In this document: positions 17,396 to 26,716 of the stretch, piece after piece
How positions within the stretch are numbered: the first letter of the stretch is position 1
Layout: every line of letters begins with the position of its first letter
Assembly (NCBI GenBank): GCA_009777175.1
Contig: WRMI01000009.1
Span: forward strand, 1 to 60,596
Length of the DNA: 60,596 nt
Direction of reading: 5' to 3'
Source: Marinilabiliaceae bacterium
GTDB taxonomy: Bacteria > Bacteroidota > Bacteroidia > Bacteroidales > Marinilabiliaceae
Notes under the pieces: generated by a model
Told to the model about the DNA's origin: nothing
The model's database searches: none
The model's input: only the letters and a program-made list of their open reading frames with translations
Program-made: the position numbers and the translations under genes

Positions 17396-18145
17396 ATGAA
17401 AAAAGTAAGCATGTTTATTTGTGTCGCCTTGCTAGCGACAAGTGTATTATTTGTGAGTTGTAAAAATGATGACGAAGACGATCCAATCGAAAAAGCTACG
17501 GTTTCGTTAGTAGCGCCTACCCTCGAACCAGGAGCTTCTGAGGGCCTCGTAACGGGTACTATTGTATCTAAAGCAGAGTTAAAATCTGTGCAAATATCCA
17601 TCAATGATGGAGAATTAGAAAATTTACCTTATACTAAGGATGAGGAGAATGAAGATACTTATCTATTATCATTCACCGTTACAGGTATCGAAGAAAATTG
17701 TACGGTTAAGGTTGTTGTTGACAATGGTGCTGAAGAAAATGCTGAAGCAACAATTACTATTATCTTTGTTCCTAAAACGCCTCTTGTAGCAGGTACTGAT
17801 TTCACTTTAACCTATACAGGTTCGTCTCAGACAGATGGCAGAAACGTTAATGGAACTGTTGGTATTAAGTGGTCTCTCAATACCAATGGTGGTTTGGCAA
17901 GATTTATTGGCGAACCTACTACTGTTCTTTTTGTGTCACTCGCTAATGGTGAAATTGCAACAAAAGAAGATTTAGCAGATGCGTATGAGACTGGAACAAA
18001 AGTGGAACAATTCGAATGGAATCCTACCGGCTTTACACCTAAGTTTTTTATCTCTAAAGTTGGTGACAATTATTTCTTGATTAACGTTAAAACGTTAGCT
18101 TTTAGTCCAGGAAATAATACCGCGACCGTTTCTTATAAACATTAA
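17396..18145 (+). CDS. lipoprotein of unknown function
   Basis: 249 residues. A lipoprotein signal peptide ends in the lipobox LFVSC (Cys22), followed by an acidic tether (KNDDEDDP) such as Bacteroidota use for surface export of lipoproteins. The body is beta-rich, probably an Ig-like domain (about 30-125) plus a second small domain. I recognise no specific family. The gene is monocistronic: a strong terminator follows at 18188. Confidence 0.75.
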   Translation: MKKVSMFICVALLATSVLFVSCKNDDEDDPIEKATVSLVAPTLEPGASEGLVTGTIVSKAELKSVQISINDGELENLPYTKDEENEDTYLLSFTVTGIEENCTVKVVVDNGAEENAEATITIIFVPKTPLVAGTDFTLTYTGSSQTDGRNVNGTVGIKWSLNTNGGLARFIGEPTTVLFVSLANGEIATKEDLADAYETGTKVEQFEWNPTGFTPKFFISKVGDNYFLINVKTLAFSPGNNTATVSYKH

Positions 18146-18187
18146 GAAACTAGATCACAAAAACGTATAATACACTTACAAAAAATA

Positions 18188-18218
18188 GCCACTCTGGGAA
18201 GGGTGGCTTTTTTTTTAG
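18188..18218 (+). terminator. rho-independent terminator
   Basis: AGCCACTC-TGGGA-GGGTGGCT forms an 8-base stem, one base offset, followed by nine T. It ends the lipoprotein transcript. Confidence 0.88.
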
Positions 18219-18240
18219 TGGTAAGTGGTTAGTGATAAGT

Positions 18241-18264
18241 AGGGGCAAACCTTCGTGTTTGCCC
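18241..18264 (+). repeat. TGTAGGG-type palindromic repeat
   Basis: TAGGGGCAAACC...GTTTGCCC: perfect 8-base arms GGGCAAAC/GTTTGCCC around CTTCGT. It is a good standard copy of the dispersed palindromic family. Confidence 0.75.
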
Positions 18265-18270
18265 TTTCAG

Positions 18271-18363
18271 CACCAAACCCCACAACATTTCTACACCCCA
18301 CGCAGCAGCACTCGGTACGAGTGCCACGTAGATAACCCCGAATAAGCGTAAGCGCAATTCGGG
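18271..18363. repeat. 94-base direct repeat, copy 1 (copy 2 at 18475-18568)
   Basis: From CACCAAACCCCACAA to the hairpin CCCGAAT...ATTCGGG. A nearly identical copy lies at 18475-18568, and part of the same unit lies inverted at 47614-47665. Each copy carries the words CACTCGGTACGAGTG (6-base arms) and CCCGAAT-loop-ATTCGGG. Between the copies are two TGCATTCC-TAAC-GGAATGCA hairpins (about 18388-18410 and 18440-18462). Confidence 0.85.
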
Positions 18364-18474
18364 TTATCTCAAACAACCAAACATTGGATGCATTCCTAAC
18401 GGAATGCAGGTGGCTTGATTGTGCGTTTTTCTACCAAGCGATGCATTCCTAACGGAATGCAGCATACATTACCA

Positions 18475-18568
18475 CACCAAACCCCACAATATCCATACAC
18501 CCTACGCAGCAGCACTCGGTACGAGTGCCACGTAGATAACCCCGAATAAGCGTAAGCGCAATTCGGGG
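18475..18568. repeat. 94-base direct repeat, copy 2
   Basis: Second copy of the unit at 18271-18363, ending only a few bases before the stop codon of the TPR-CHAT gene. Its CCCCGAAT/ATTCGGGG hairpin might serve as that gene's terminator, though no T run follows. Confidence 0.85.
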
Positions 18569-18573
18569 GATAT

Positions 18574-21500
18574 TCAATCCAGCATCACAAATCCTGCCCA
18601 ATAATATGCATCGTTATATTTTTCTCGGACTTGTTTTTGGGCTTCGGCGAAAGCTTGTTGTTTGGAGTTGCCGGATAGCCAATTTTGATAAAAAAAGGTC
18701 ATCAAATCAGCAGTAGCGTTGTCGGGTACTTTCCAAAGGCTCATAATAATTGTTTCAACTCCCGCGAGTTTGAATGCTCTTTGCAACCCGAATACACCTT
18801 CGGCAGTTTTTGCTTCACCGAGCCCTGTTTCACATGCGGATAGAACTACTAATTTTGTATTTACAAGGTTCATTTGAGCAATTTCGTCAGCGGAAAGGAT
18901 ACCGTCTTCGCTTCCTTCGGGTATTTCTGCACCTGTCCACGCACGGTTTGAGTCCGTAAACATCAATCCCGAACGTAAAAGCCTATTTTTTAATGTTTTA
19001 CTACTGCGACCATCGCTGCCAAGCAAATTTGATAAATCATTATTACTATGTTCTTCAATATCCTCAAAAAAGAAACCATGCGTTGAAATATGAATTATTC
19101 CTGTTTCTGTTCCGCTTAACTGTTTAAAAGTTTCTTCGCTGCCCGCAGAATATAAAAAGAGGCGGCTATCAATTTGACTTTCATTCAGGTATTTAACTAT
19201 TAATTCGGCTTCTTTTTCTGTACCGGGTAGAAATTTTTGCCTAATACCTAAGCCTCGTTCGGAATTATTTGAGAATTGAGAATTGAGAATTGAGAGTTGA
19301 GAATAAGTTGATGAGTTTTTGGTTTCATAGTTTTCGGGTTCGTAAAAGAGTCCACCGTAAATTGCAGCACTACCTTTTGGCAAACTACCTGCCACTTCTT
19401 TTTTGAGGCTCAATATTTCGCGAGTGCTGGTTAATAAATGTAAATTGTATTTGTGAGATAATAATTGTGAAGTATCTTTGTGTGTCTTTGTGAAATCACT
19501 TTGTGTGCCTTTGTGGTTAAAGGAAACGGGCACAGCCGCAAAAGAAATCTGATGTAACGTACCCGTCGGCGCATAATAGATAGTACTAATTTCATCTAAC
19601 TCTTTTTCTATTGGTTTCCAAATAAGGTCGTAAAGGTTTGGACCTTTTTCAGAATAAAGTTGTTGTGTAAATTCCAAATCAGAAATGTTTTTTTCCCGTT
19701 TTGATAACTCTAACAAATCATTTTCTTTGAAAAGAGGTATCCATAAAGGATTTTCAATATCTTTTTTAAGCAATAGTGCGCAATAAATAATTGTGTCGGA
19801 AAATTTAGCTTTGTCATCAAGCATTCTGAAATGAACAAATTCTATTGCTGCCTCATCTTCTTGGAGAAGATCTCGAATAGTACTCCACTTAATTTCTTGT
19901 GTAAAATCCCTATATTCTGCGGATTTTTGTGTTAAAGATTTGTCAAGGCTATCTACTGTTGCTTCCAAAATTGAAATCATAAGAAAATTGGGATTTTCTT
20001 GTTGTTTCAGCGCATTCAATGAAAGTCGGTTGCTTTTTAAAAAATCATATTGTTCGATTAAATCTGCATCATTAGAGGAATATATAATATCTCTTATTCC
20101 GTTGGTTGTTCGGAGTAATAATCCTTTAGTAAACAGTATGTTGTTGTATGATTGAGTGGTTAGAATCGAAGATGGGTATGAAAAATTGCATGAAAATGTA
20201 GTTTCAAAGTCTTCTTTGTATAAGTTCCAATATAATTCTCTTTGCCGTTCTGAAAGGAAAAGGAAGTTATTTTCAATTATATTTATAGTAATTTTGTCAG
20301 CTTCGATTTTCAAATTTTCTGCTTTGTGGAAATTTTTTGTTACAAAGTTGATAATTGCGAGATTGTTTAAAGAAGTGAGATAATCGGGGTGTTCGTTTCC
20401 TAATAATTTTTCTCTGATTTTTATTGCTTCAAGGAAGTATTTTTCAGATTTAGAAAAGTTTTCAATTCTAATATACAGCTCTCCTAATTTGTTTAATGAT
20501 TGTGCAAAATCTTTATGTTCTTTGCCGAGAACTTTTTCTCTAATATTTTTAGCTTCAAGATAAAAATGTTCGGCTTTAGAAAAGTCTCCAATATTGTAGT
20601 AAATTACTCCGAGATTGTAAAGCGAGGCTATATAATCGGGATGTTCATTTCCAAGAACTTTTTCTCTAAGATCTTTTGCTTCTGAAAAATAGATTTCAGC
20701 TTTAGAAAAATCTTCTATGTTGTTGTATAAAGCACCCAAATTATTAAGCGAGGAGGCATAAAGGGGATGTTCTTTTCCTAAGATTTTTTCTAAAATTTCT
20801 TTTGTTTCTAAATAAAATATTTCTGCTTTAGGGTAGTCCCCAATATTGTGGTAGAAACCTCCAAGATTTCCTAATGATCCAGCATAATCCAAATGTTCTG
20901 TCCTAAATATTTTTTTTCTAAGATCTTTTGCTTCGATGTAGTATTTTTCAGATTTTTGGTAATCACCCATATTGAAGTAGAGGACACCCAAATTATTTAA
21001 AGAGTGGGCATATTCGGGGTGTTCTTTACCAAAAACTTTTTCAAATATTGTTTTTGATTCTAAATAAAATATTTCTGATTTTTGATAATCTCCAATGTCG
21101 TTGTATATAACGCCCAAATTGTTTAAAGAACGTGCATATTCGGGGTGTTGGTTTCCCAAAATTTTTTCGCTGATATTTTTAACTTCTAAATAGTATATCT
21201 CTGCTTTAGGATAATTGCCCATATCTCTATAGAGATTTCCCAAATTATTTAATGTATGCGCATACTCAATGGTCTCTTTTCCTAAAACCTTTTCTTCGAT
21301 ACTTAATACCTCTAACAAATATTTTTCTGATGTAGAAAAATCGCCTCTATTAGAATACAAAACTGCCAAATTATTTAAAGAGCGGGCATAATCAGGATGT
21401 TGGTTTCCCAGAATTTTTTCCCTTAGTGCTTTTGCTTCTAACCAATATGTTTCGGCTTGTTGTAAATTACTGATACTATAATAGATATTTCCTAAGGTAT

Positions 21501-21819
21501 GTAATGTATTTGCATAATTTTCATTTTCTTTATTTTCGGAAAAAGAGATGCTTTTCAACAATGCTTTTTCGGCTTCGCTAATATTACGTAATTGTAAATA
21601 TGTTTGACCTATCAGTGTCCAAAACTGCGCTTTAATGTCGCCATTGGCATTTTCGAACTCATTTTCTTTACTATTCAGAAAATTGAGTGCTTCAACAAAC
21701 TCATTGTCATCAAAAAGTTTTTTTCCTTGATTGATAATTGATTCTAATTCGTTTGCGTGCAAAAAGATAAAATTGCAGCACAAAATAATTACCATAATAA
21801 AAATTTTTCTAAATTTCAT
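18574..21819 (-). CDS. exported TPR-CHAT protein (caspase-like peptidase domain)
   Basis: 1081 residues. A signal peptide (about 1-23) is followed by about ten 42-residue TPR units of the kinesin-light-chain type (LGNEHPDYA.SLNNLG) to about residue 520. A C-terminal CHAT domain follows (about 740-1081). The catalytic His is in HISTHGFF (about 911) and the catalytic Cys in LSACETG (about 994), so the peptidase fold looks intact. CHAT proteins act as proteases in signalling or cell-death systems; this one, with a signal peptide, would be periplasmic or outside. Two linkers are built from repeat DNA: a CTTTGTG-rich stretch at 19476-19522 and five 7-base units at 19271-19305. No CRISPR or other partner genes are adjacent. 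aspS follows upstream on the same strand. Confidence 0.9.
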   Translation of the reverse strand: MKFRKIFIMVIILCCNFIFLHANELESIINQGKKLFDDNEFVEALNFLNSKENEFENANGDIKAQFWTLIGQTYLQLRNISEAEKALLKSISFSENKENENYANTLHTLGNIYYSISNLQQAETYWLEAKALREKILGNQHPDYARSLNNLAVLYSNRGDFSTSEKYLLEVLSIEEKVLGKETIEYAHTLNNLGNLYRDMGNYPKAEIYYLEVKNISEKILGNQHPEYARSLNNLGVIYNDIGDYQKSEIFYLESKTIFEKVFGKEHPEYAHSLNNLGVLYFNMGDYQKSEKYYIEAKDLRKKIFRTEHLDYAGSLGNLGGFYHNIGDYPKAEIFYLETKEILEKILGKEHPLYASSLNNLGALYNNIEDFSKAEIYFSEAKDLREKVLGNEHPDYIASLYNLGVIYYNIGDFSKAEHFYLEAKNIREKVLGKEHKDFAQSLNKLGELYIRIENFSKSEKYFLEAIKIREKLLGNEHPDYLTSLNNLAIINFVTKNFHKAENLKIEADKITINIIENNFLFLSERQRELYWNLYKEDFETTFSCNFSYPSSILTTQSYNNILFTKGLLLRTTNGIRDIIYSSNDADLIEQYDFLKSNRLSLNALKQQENPNFLMISILEATVDSLDKSLTQKSAEYRDFTQEIKWSTIRDLLQEDEAAIEFVHFRMLDDKAKFSDTIIYCALLLKKDIENPLWIPLFKENDLLELSKREKNISDLEFTQQLYSEKGPNLYDLIWKPIEKELDEISTIYYAPTGTLHQISFAAVPVSFNHKGTQSDFTKTHKDTSQLLSHKYNLHLLTSTREILSLKKEVAGSLPKGSAAIYGGLFYEPENYETKNSSTYSQLSILNSQFSNNSERGLGIRQKFLPGTEKEAELIVKYLNESQIDSRLFLYSAGSEETFKQLSGTETGIIHISTHGFFFEDIEEHSNNDLSNLLGSDGRSSKTLKNRLLRSGLMFTDSNRAWTGAEIPEGSEDGILSADEIAQMNLVNTKLVVLSACETGLGEAKTAEGVFGLQRAFKLAGVETIIMSLWKVPDNATADLMTFFYQNWLSGNSKQQAFAEAQKQVREKYNDAYYWAGFVMLD
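19271..19305. repeat. heptanucleotide tandem repeat inside the TPR-CHAT gene
   Basis: Five units of GAGAATT (three perfect, then GAGAGTT and GAGAATA) encode a Ser/Asn/Gln-rich linker near residues 838-850. Seven is not a multiple of three, so gain or loss of one unit would shift the frame before both catalytic residues. Confidence 0.8.
19476..19522. repeat. dispersed ACCACAAAGG/CACAAAG repeat inside the TPR-CHAT gene
   Basis: Four CTTTGTG words in 47 bases (CACAAAG on the coding strand), beginning with AACCACAAAGG on the coding strand. The same kind of sequence occurs between genes at about 41804-41821, 47687-47725, 49271-49290 and 56107-56127. Here it is read as a linker around residues 766-781 (FNHKGTQSDFTKTHKDTS). 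Confidence 0.7.
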
Positions 21820-21851
21820 ATTGTTTAAATTTTTAATATATTATTAATCTT

Positions 21852-23600
21852 TTATTTAGCCAAACAAATATTAAGTTCGTTTAATTGAGTTTTATTAATT
21901 ATCGAAGGAGCATCGTTCATGATGTCTCTTCCTGTGTTATTTTTTGGGAATGCAATCACGTCTCTAATGGAATCTGTACCTGCAAAAAGTGCTACCCACC
22001 TATCAAATCCAAAAGCGACTCCTCCGTGGGGAGGTGCCCCATATTTAAAAGCGTTCATTAGAAAACCGAACTGTTTTTGAGCATCTTCGTCAGAAAAGCC
22101 GAGTATGTTAAATATTTTCTTTTGCAATTCTTGGTTATGAATTCTAATTGAGCCGCCTCCAATTTCTACTCCATTGATAACGAGGTCGTAAGCATTTGCT
22201 TTGACAACTTCGGGAGTTGTTTCCAACAAAGGAATATCTTCGTTTTTCGGTGATGTAAATGGGTGATGTTTTGCATAAAATCTATCAGTTTCGTTGTCCC
22301 ATTCTAAAAGAGGAAAATCTACTACCCAAAGAGGTGCGTACTTGTTTTTATCTCGCAGTCCTAGCCTGTTTGCCATCTCTAAACGCAGTTCGTTAAGTGC
22401 ATTTAGCGTATTATTTTTTTCACCCGCTGCCAATAACATCAAATCGCCAACATTTGCACCGAAGAGTTGTGCAATTTCTTTTAACTCATTTTCGTTATAA
22501 AATTTATCAATAGATGATTTTAAAGTGCCGTCTTCATTATATTTAATGTAGATTAAGCCTTGTGCACCAATTTGCGGTTTTTTAACAAAATCGGTGAGGT
22601 TGTCAAGTTCTTTTCTTGAATAATAAGCGCACTTTTCAACACAAATACCTCCAATATATTGTGCATCGTCAAATACTTTAAAACCTTTGTTGGAAATTTT
22701 TTCTTTCAGTTTCACAATTTTCATATCGAAACGTAAATCGGGTTTATCCGTTCCATATAATTCCATGGCTTCTGAAAAAGGAATGCGTGGAAACGGAGCA
22801 TCAAACTCAATGTTTTTGATGGTTTTAAAAAGATGTTTTGCCATTCCTTCAAAAGTATTGAGAACATCTTCTTGTTCCACGAATGCCATTTCGCAGTCAA
22901 TTTGCGTAAATTCGGGCTGTCGGTCGGCGCGTAGATCTTCGTCTCTAAAGCATCTAACAATTTGAAAATATTTATCGAAACCTGCTACCATCAACAATTG
23001 TTTAAAAATTTGCGGAGACTGCGGTAAGGCATAAAATTGACCTTGATTCATACGCGAAGGCACAACAAAATCACGAGCGCCCTCAGGGGTTGATTTCATT
23101 AAAAAAGGAGTTTCAATTTCGACAAATTTTTGAGAACTTAAATAATTTCTAATTTCTAATGCCATTTGATGCCGTAACTCAAAATTCTTTTTAATGTTGT
23201 TTCGGCGCAAATCCAAATATCTATATTTCAAACGCAGTTCGTCGCCGCCGTCTGTATCATCTTCGATGGTGAAGGGAGGTAGTTCAGAAATATTAAGTAC
23301 AACTATTTTATCAACAATAATTTCAATATCTCCTGTTGGCATTTTGCTGTTTTTGTTGCTTCGTTCTGCAACTTTTCCGTCAATCTGTATAACATATTCA
23401 CGTCCAAGTGCTTGTGCTTGTTGAGTTAGTTCTTTGTTTTTATCAATATCAAAAACTAACTGCGTAATTCCGTATCTGTCGCGTAAATCAACAAAAGTCA
23501 TTCCGCCGAGGTTGCGCACTTTTTGAACCCACCCGCAAAGAGTAACATTTTTATCTTTGTCGCAAATACGTAGTTCACCGTTTGTATGTGTTCTGTACAT
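21852..23600 (-). CDS. aspS: aspartyl-tRNA synthetase
   Basis: 582 residues, bacterial type. An N-terminal OB-fold anticodon-binding domain ([11 protein letters not shown] to about 110) is followed by the class II catalytic domain. Motif 2 is [18 protein letters not shown] (about 214-231), the GAD insertion is at about 280-410, and motif 3 is [11 protein letters not shown] (about 535-545). All key residues are present and the length is typical. It is located 30 bases downstream of the V-ATPase subunit I gene, where subunit K would be expected. Whether it is discriminating or non-discriminating is not settled by sequence alone. Confidence 0.97.
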   Translation of the reverse strand: MYRTHTNGELRICDKDKNVTLCGWVQKVRNLGGMTFVDLRDRYGITQLVFDIDKNKELTQQAQALGREYVIQIDGKVAERSNKNSKMPTGDIEIIVDKIVVLNISELPPFTIEDDTDGGDELRLKYRYLDLRRNNIKKNFELRHQMALEIRNYLSSQKFVEIETPFLMKSTPEGARDFVVPSRMNQGQFYALPQSPQIFKQLLMVAGFDKYFQIVRCFRDEDLRADRQPEFTQIDCEMAFVEQEDVLNTFEGMAKHLFKTIKNIEFDAPFPRIPFSEAMELYGTDKPDLRFDMKIVKLKEKISNKGFKVFDDAQYIGGICVEKCAYYSRKELDNLTDFVKKPQIGAQGLIYIKYNEDGTLKSSIDKFYNENELKEIAQLFGANVGDLMLLAAGEKNNTLNALNELRLEMANRLGLRDKNKYAPLWVVDFPLLEWDNETDRFYAKHHPFTSPKNEDIPLLETTPEVVKANAYDLVINGVEIGGGSIRIHNQELQKKIFNILGFSDEDAQKQFGFLMNAFKYGAPPHGGVAFGFDRWVALFAGTDSIRDVIAFPKNNTGRDIMNDAPSIINKTQLNELNICLAK

Positions 23601-23630
23601 TTTGTATTAAATTTTAAATTTTATATTCAA

Positions 23631-25469
23631 CTACTCTGTTTTTATCGTTTCCCATGATGCGAGAGGTTTATACTTTTTCCCGCCACCTTCAAATCCTGCA
23701 TTTTTATAAAATTCAACAAAGGTAAGGCGCATTGGATGTACAAATGCACCTAAACCTGCCATAAAAATATTTAACGAGTGCCCTACTATCAATATTAAAA
23801 TCATAATTAAATGACTGACAATAGGTGTATCACCACTCATTTGCATGGCTAAATTATTGAAAACCATACCCATAACTCCGCCGCAAATTCCAAGTGCAAA
23901 CAAACGAATATATGAAAGTAAATCGCCGAGTAAGCCCGTTACCATATTGTATGTATTCCATAAACCGGAACCTATATTAACAAACGGATTTCGTCCGGGA
24001 CTGTTAAACAAAAAGATTAAAACTCCCGATACTGATATTATTATAAAACATAAAAGTCGTGCCTGAACAAACATCTCCTCTTCATAAGCCAAATATAAGG
24101 TTGCTCCACCCAAAAGAAGTATAAGCCAACCCCAAGTTTCTAATGAATAAATAAGCCCATATCTTCGAATTTGACCTATTGCTTTGACTATCATACCAAA
24201 AACTATTTGAACACCTCCCAGAATCAATGCCAACATAAAGAGATTATTGTCGTCTAACATAAAACCTTGATACTTAATTATCCACTCCCACTTTACTTCT
24301 AAAAGGTTTATACCAAAAAACGTACCGCAAACTATTCCACAAATTGTAGTAGCCGCACCAAGAATAGCCGCAAGAGACATAATTGGTTTCATTGAAGGTT
24401 TCACTTTTGTGCGGGCGAACAATGCTAAAATTGCTATTAACATTCCATATCCTGCATCACCCAGACATAGTCCGAAAAAGAGCATATAAAACGGCGCAAA
24501 AAACGGCGTTAAATCTAATTCGTGGTAATTAGGAAAGTCATATAATTCGCCAATAAACTCAAATAATTTTGAGAAAGGATTGTTTTTGAGCAGTATGGGA
24601 ACTGAATTATCATCTTTGTCGGGCACTACTCCAATATAGTAAACATCTTGATTTTCACACGCTTCAATAAGATTTTGCTCTTTTATTTCGGGTACCCACC
24701 CTTCTAAAAGGATTAATTTTTCTTCCGCTTTCTTTTCAGTTTGGAGGTGAACTTTGTTAAAATCAATGTTTTGATGCAAAAGACGTTGCATCTCAATAAG
24801 GTTTTGGTGATGCTCGACAGCCATTTCTGTTATCCTGTTTTGCACTTCTTCGGCTTTAGTTTCGATTTGGTATAAAATTGTTTTTAATTCGAAAAGCGAG
24901 TGGGTTGCAATTTTCATCTTTTCGGCTTCGGGTTCGGTAGTGCTGTCGGTTTTCGTTATTGTAACAAAATAAATAAAAGAACCTTTTTGTGCAATTTTAA
25001 CGGCATCAAATTTTTCTATCCACTCTTCTTGAAATTCTCTGTCACGGCACGAATAAAACTTTATTTGCATCCCTTCTTTCTCAATTTTTTCAAGCATTGA
25101 GAGGTCAAAGTCGCCCCATATTGTCATACTTTCAATTTCGCGCAACAGAGTTTGTCTTTGTGTGGACAATTTTTCTTCAGTAGATTTAAGTTGCTCATAT
25201 TCATTGATAACATCCATACCGTTTATGTTTGGGTTGTATGGCAGTGCGGTCATATTTTTTTGCTTTTCAATTCTTTGCTTAAAGATGTGAATAGTACTCT
25301 TTAATGTAGAATTAAGCATCAGTTGTTGGCGCAGTTCGGTAGCATCTTCGGGTATACCTTTTTGTTTTTCAACAATATGCACTACTCCCGCTTGAGCTAT
25401 TTTTTCCAAAAATTCATTATAAGTTTTATAATAAATAAGGAAACTATATTTTTTCATTTTTTCAACCAT
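23631..25469 (-). CDS. ntpI: V-type ATP synthase subunit I (a-subunit)
   Basis: 612 residues. The cytoplasmic N-terminal half (about 1-310) is largely coiled coil. The membrane half carries about seven to eight helices, starting PFFAPFYMLFFGLCLGDAGYG near 323. The ion-channel Arg lies in LSYIRLFALG (about 519). It forms the half-channels next to the proteolipid ring, pumping protons or sodium. It overlaps subunit D by 8 bases. In other Bacteroidota the order is usually E, a small protein, A, B, D, I, K; here no proteolipid (K) gene follows and A, B and E do not precede D. Confidence 0.92.
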   Translation of the reverse strand: MVEKMKKYSFLIYYKTYNEFLEKIAQAGVVHIVEKQKGIPEDATELRQQLMLNSTLKSTIHIFKQRIEKQKNMTALPYNPNINGMDVINEYEQLKSTEEKLSTQRQTLLREIESMTIWGDFDLSMLEKIEKEGMQIKFYSCRDREFQEEWIEKFDAVKIAQKGSFIYFVTITKTDSTTEPEAEKMKIATHSLFELKTILYQIETKAEEVQNRITEMAVEHHQNLIEMQRLLHQNIDFNKVHLQTEKKAEEKLILLEGWVPEIKEQNLIEACENQDVYYIGVVPDKDDNSVPILLKNNPFSKLFEFIGELYDFPNYHELDLTPFFAPFYMLFFGLCLGDAGYGMLIAILALFARTKVKPSMKPIMSLAAILGAATTICGIVCGTFFGINLLEVKWEWIIKYQGFMLDDNNLFMLALILGGVQIVFGMIVKAIGQIRRYGLIYSLETWGWLILLLGGATLYLAYEEEMFVQARLLCFIIISVSGVLIFLFNSPGRNPFVNIGSGLWNTYNMVTGLLGDLLSYIRLFALGICGGVMGMVFNNLAMQMSGDTPIVSHLIMILILIVGHSLNIFMAGLGAFVHPMRLTFVEFYKNAGFEGGGKKYKPLASWETIKTE

Positions 25470-26055
25470 AGCTTTCTTGTTTAGATTTTAATATTTTTTG
25501 AGACGATTTTGATAAATTTTCTTCGTCTTCTAAGAAACGTTTAATTTTTCTCATTGCATCTTCAAAACCGGGTATTTGAACTTTTTCGTAAAGGTTAACT
25601 TTTTGTGTAGTTTTCTTGCGTGCAAAGTCTAAAAGTTCCATTTTTCTGTAAAAAACTTCTCTTTTGATTGCAGTTTCGGCAAGATTTTTGAGTATTGCTA
25701 TTCCATCGGCAAACCATATCGGACTGTTAAACATATTATAAGGAGTGATTTCGAATAATATATCATCGAGTAGTGGCGTAAGGACACCTGCGATTTTTTT
25801 TGCAGATAAAACAACATCTTTAATGCTAATTAAAGATTGGTCAAATTCGTTCCATAATCGGGACATAAACTCTAAATTTTTGAGTGCTTCGTTTAGTTCC
25901 TCTTCTAACTTTAGTGCTTCGTCTTTTGCCCGTTTCACTTCGTTTCGCAACGCTGATTCTTTGTTTTTAAGCGTTGGTAGCGCTTTTTTAAGTATTTTCA
26001 GCCTTTTGTCAAGGGTCTGATGCGACGTTTTATTGTATTGAAATTTTACTGCCAT
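25462..26055 (-). CDS. ntpD: V-type ATP synthase subunit D
   Basis: 197 residues, almost wholly helical: an N-terminal coiled-coil arm with KFQYNKTSHQTLDKRLKILKK and a C-terminal arm to the end, as in the central rotor stalk subunit D. Length is normal. It should turn inside the A3B3 head, but the A and B genes are not in this window. Upstream of its start is a long palindrome (26072-26104) and then the remnant element, so the normal promoter or upstream genes have been displaced. Confidence 0.88.
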   Translation of the reverse strand: MAVKFQYNKTSHQTLDKRLKILKKALPTLKNKESALRNEVKRAKDEALKLEEELNEALKNLEFMSRLWNEFDQSLISIKDVVLSAKKIAGVLTPLLDDILFEITPYNMFNSPIWFADGIAILKNLAETAIKREVFYRKMELLDFARKKTTQKVNLYEKVQIPGFEDAMRKIKRFLEDEENLSKSSQKILKSKQESYG

Positions 26056-26071
26056 ATTTATTTATGTTTTT

Positions 26072-26104
26072 TTGAATAGTTGTATCAGTGATACAACTAT
26101 TCAA
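26072..26104. repeat. 33-base perfect palindrome upstream of ntpD
   Basis: Arms of 16 bases (TTGAATAGTTGTATCA and its exact complement) around a single G at 26088. The core ATCAGTGAT is shared with a second palindrome inside the nearby DUF1016 gene (26266-26294). It lies 17 bases before the ntpD start codon, so it would fold in the ntpD leader if transcribed. Confidence 0.9.
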
Positions 26105-26148
26105 TTTATTTAATATCTTGATATTCAACTATTTCTCTCTTTTTCTTT

Positions 26149-26595
26149 TCAGTTTTTTTTGCGTAAAGTACGTACACTCCATCTTTCCATTTTACACATT
26201 TCGACATAAAAATCGCGCTGTAAATTGTCCTTAAGTGGCAGTAAAATAATAAGATGCGTCCAACTCAATTGTCGCATCAGTGATGCGACAATTGCTTCAT
26301 CTTGAAATACAGTTGCAAATCGCATCATTCTTCTTAGATTTTTTTCCTCAAAGCCGCGTCCATAAGCGTTTTGTAGTTGTTGTCCTAAGACGGCAACAAT
26401 TTGAGAGCCGTATTCTGCTCTTTCGTGCTGCAATATCTCTTCGTTGATACGTATGCCTATTTTCCAATACATATAAGTTAATGCTGCATTGACCGTGTAT
26501 GCAACTGTTTTTCGGGCTTCGTCAATTAAATTGGCGACATCCTTGAAAAGTGTTTGCCCAATCTTTTTTGGCTTATATGTAGTTGGTTTTTTCAT
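26149..26595 (-). pseudogene. DUF1016 (YhcG-type) N-terminal domain, truncated
   Basis: 148 codons matching the N-terminal domain of DUF1016/YhcG-type PD-(D/E)XK proteins: YTVNAALTYMYWKIGIRINEEI, GRGFEEKNLRRMMRFA, RQLSWTHLIILLPL and ERWSVRTLRKK. Complete members run on to about 330-370 residues, with a nuclease domain after RTLRKKI. Here the frame stops right after RTLRKKN in a run of eight A. The nuclease domain is absent downstream, so it is a truncated gene. It contains a 29-base palindrome in its coding sequence. The family is often carried by accessory and mobile DNA. Confidence 0.8.
26266..26294. repeat. 29-base perfect palindrome inside the DUF1016 fragment
   Basis: CAATTGTCGCATCA, centre G (26280), then TGATGCGACAATTG: 14-base arms without mismatch. 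The core ATCAGTGAT is the same as in the palindrome at 26072-26104. The coding strand reads AIVASLMRQLSW, which fits the family at this position. Confidence 0.9.
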
Positions 26596-26636
26596 CTGTT
26601 TTTATTTAGCCACTAATTACACTAATTAACACTAAT

Positions 26637-26692
26637 TTACCGAAATTGTTATTGAGTTTACCGAAATTGTTATTGAGTTTACCGAAATATAA
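26637..26692. repeat. TTATTGAGTTTACCGAAA tandem repeat
   Basis: Two to three units of the same repeat seen at 5862-5905 and 8685-8775, preceded by GCCACTAATTACACTAATT words. It lies between the DUF1016 and integrase fragments. Confidence 0.8.
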
Positions 26693-26716
26693 TCATTGTT
26701 TGTATATCTAAAATTT

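Noticed and set aside
18574..21819. TPR-CHAT protein as part of a type III CRISPR (Craspase-like) system
   Set aside because: It carries a signal peptide and has no CRISPR-associated genes or array near it; an exported role is more likely.
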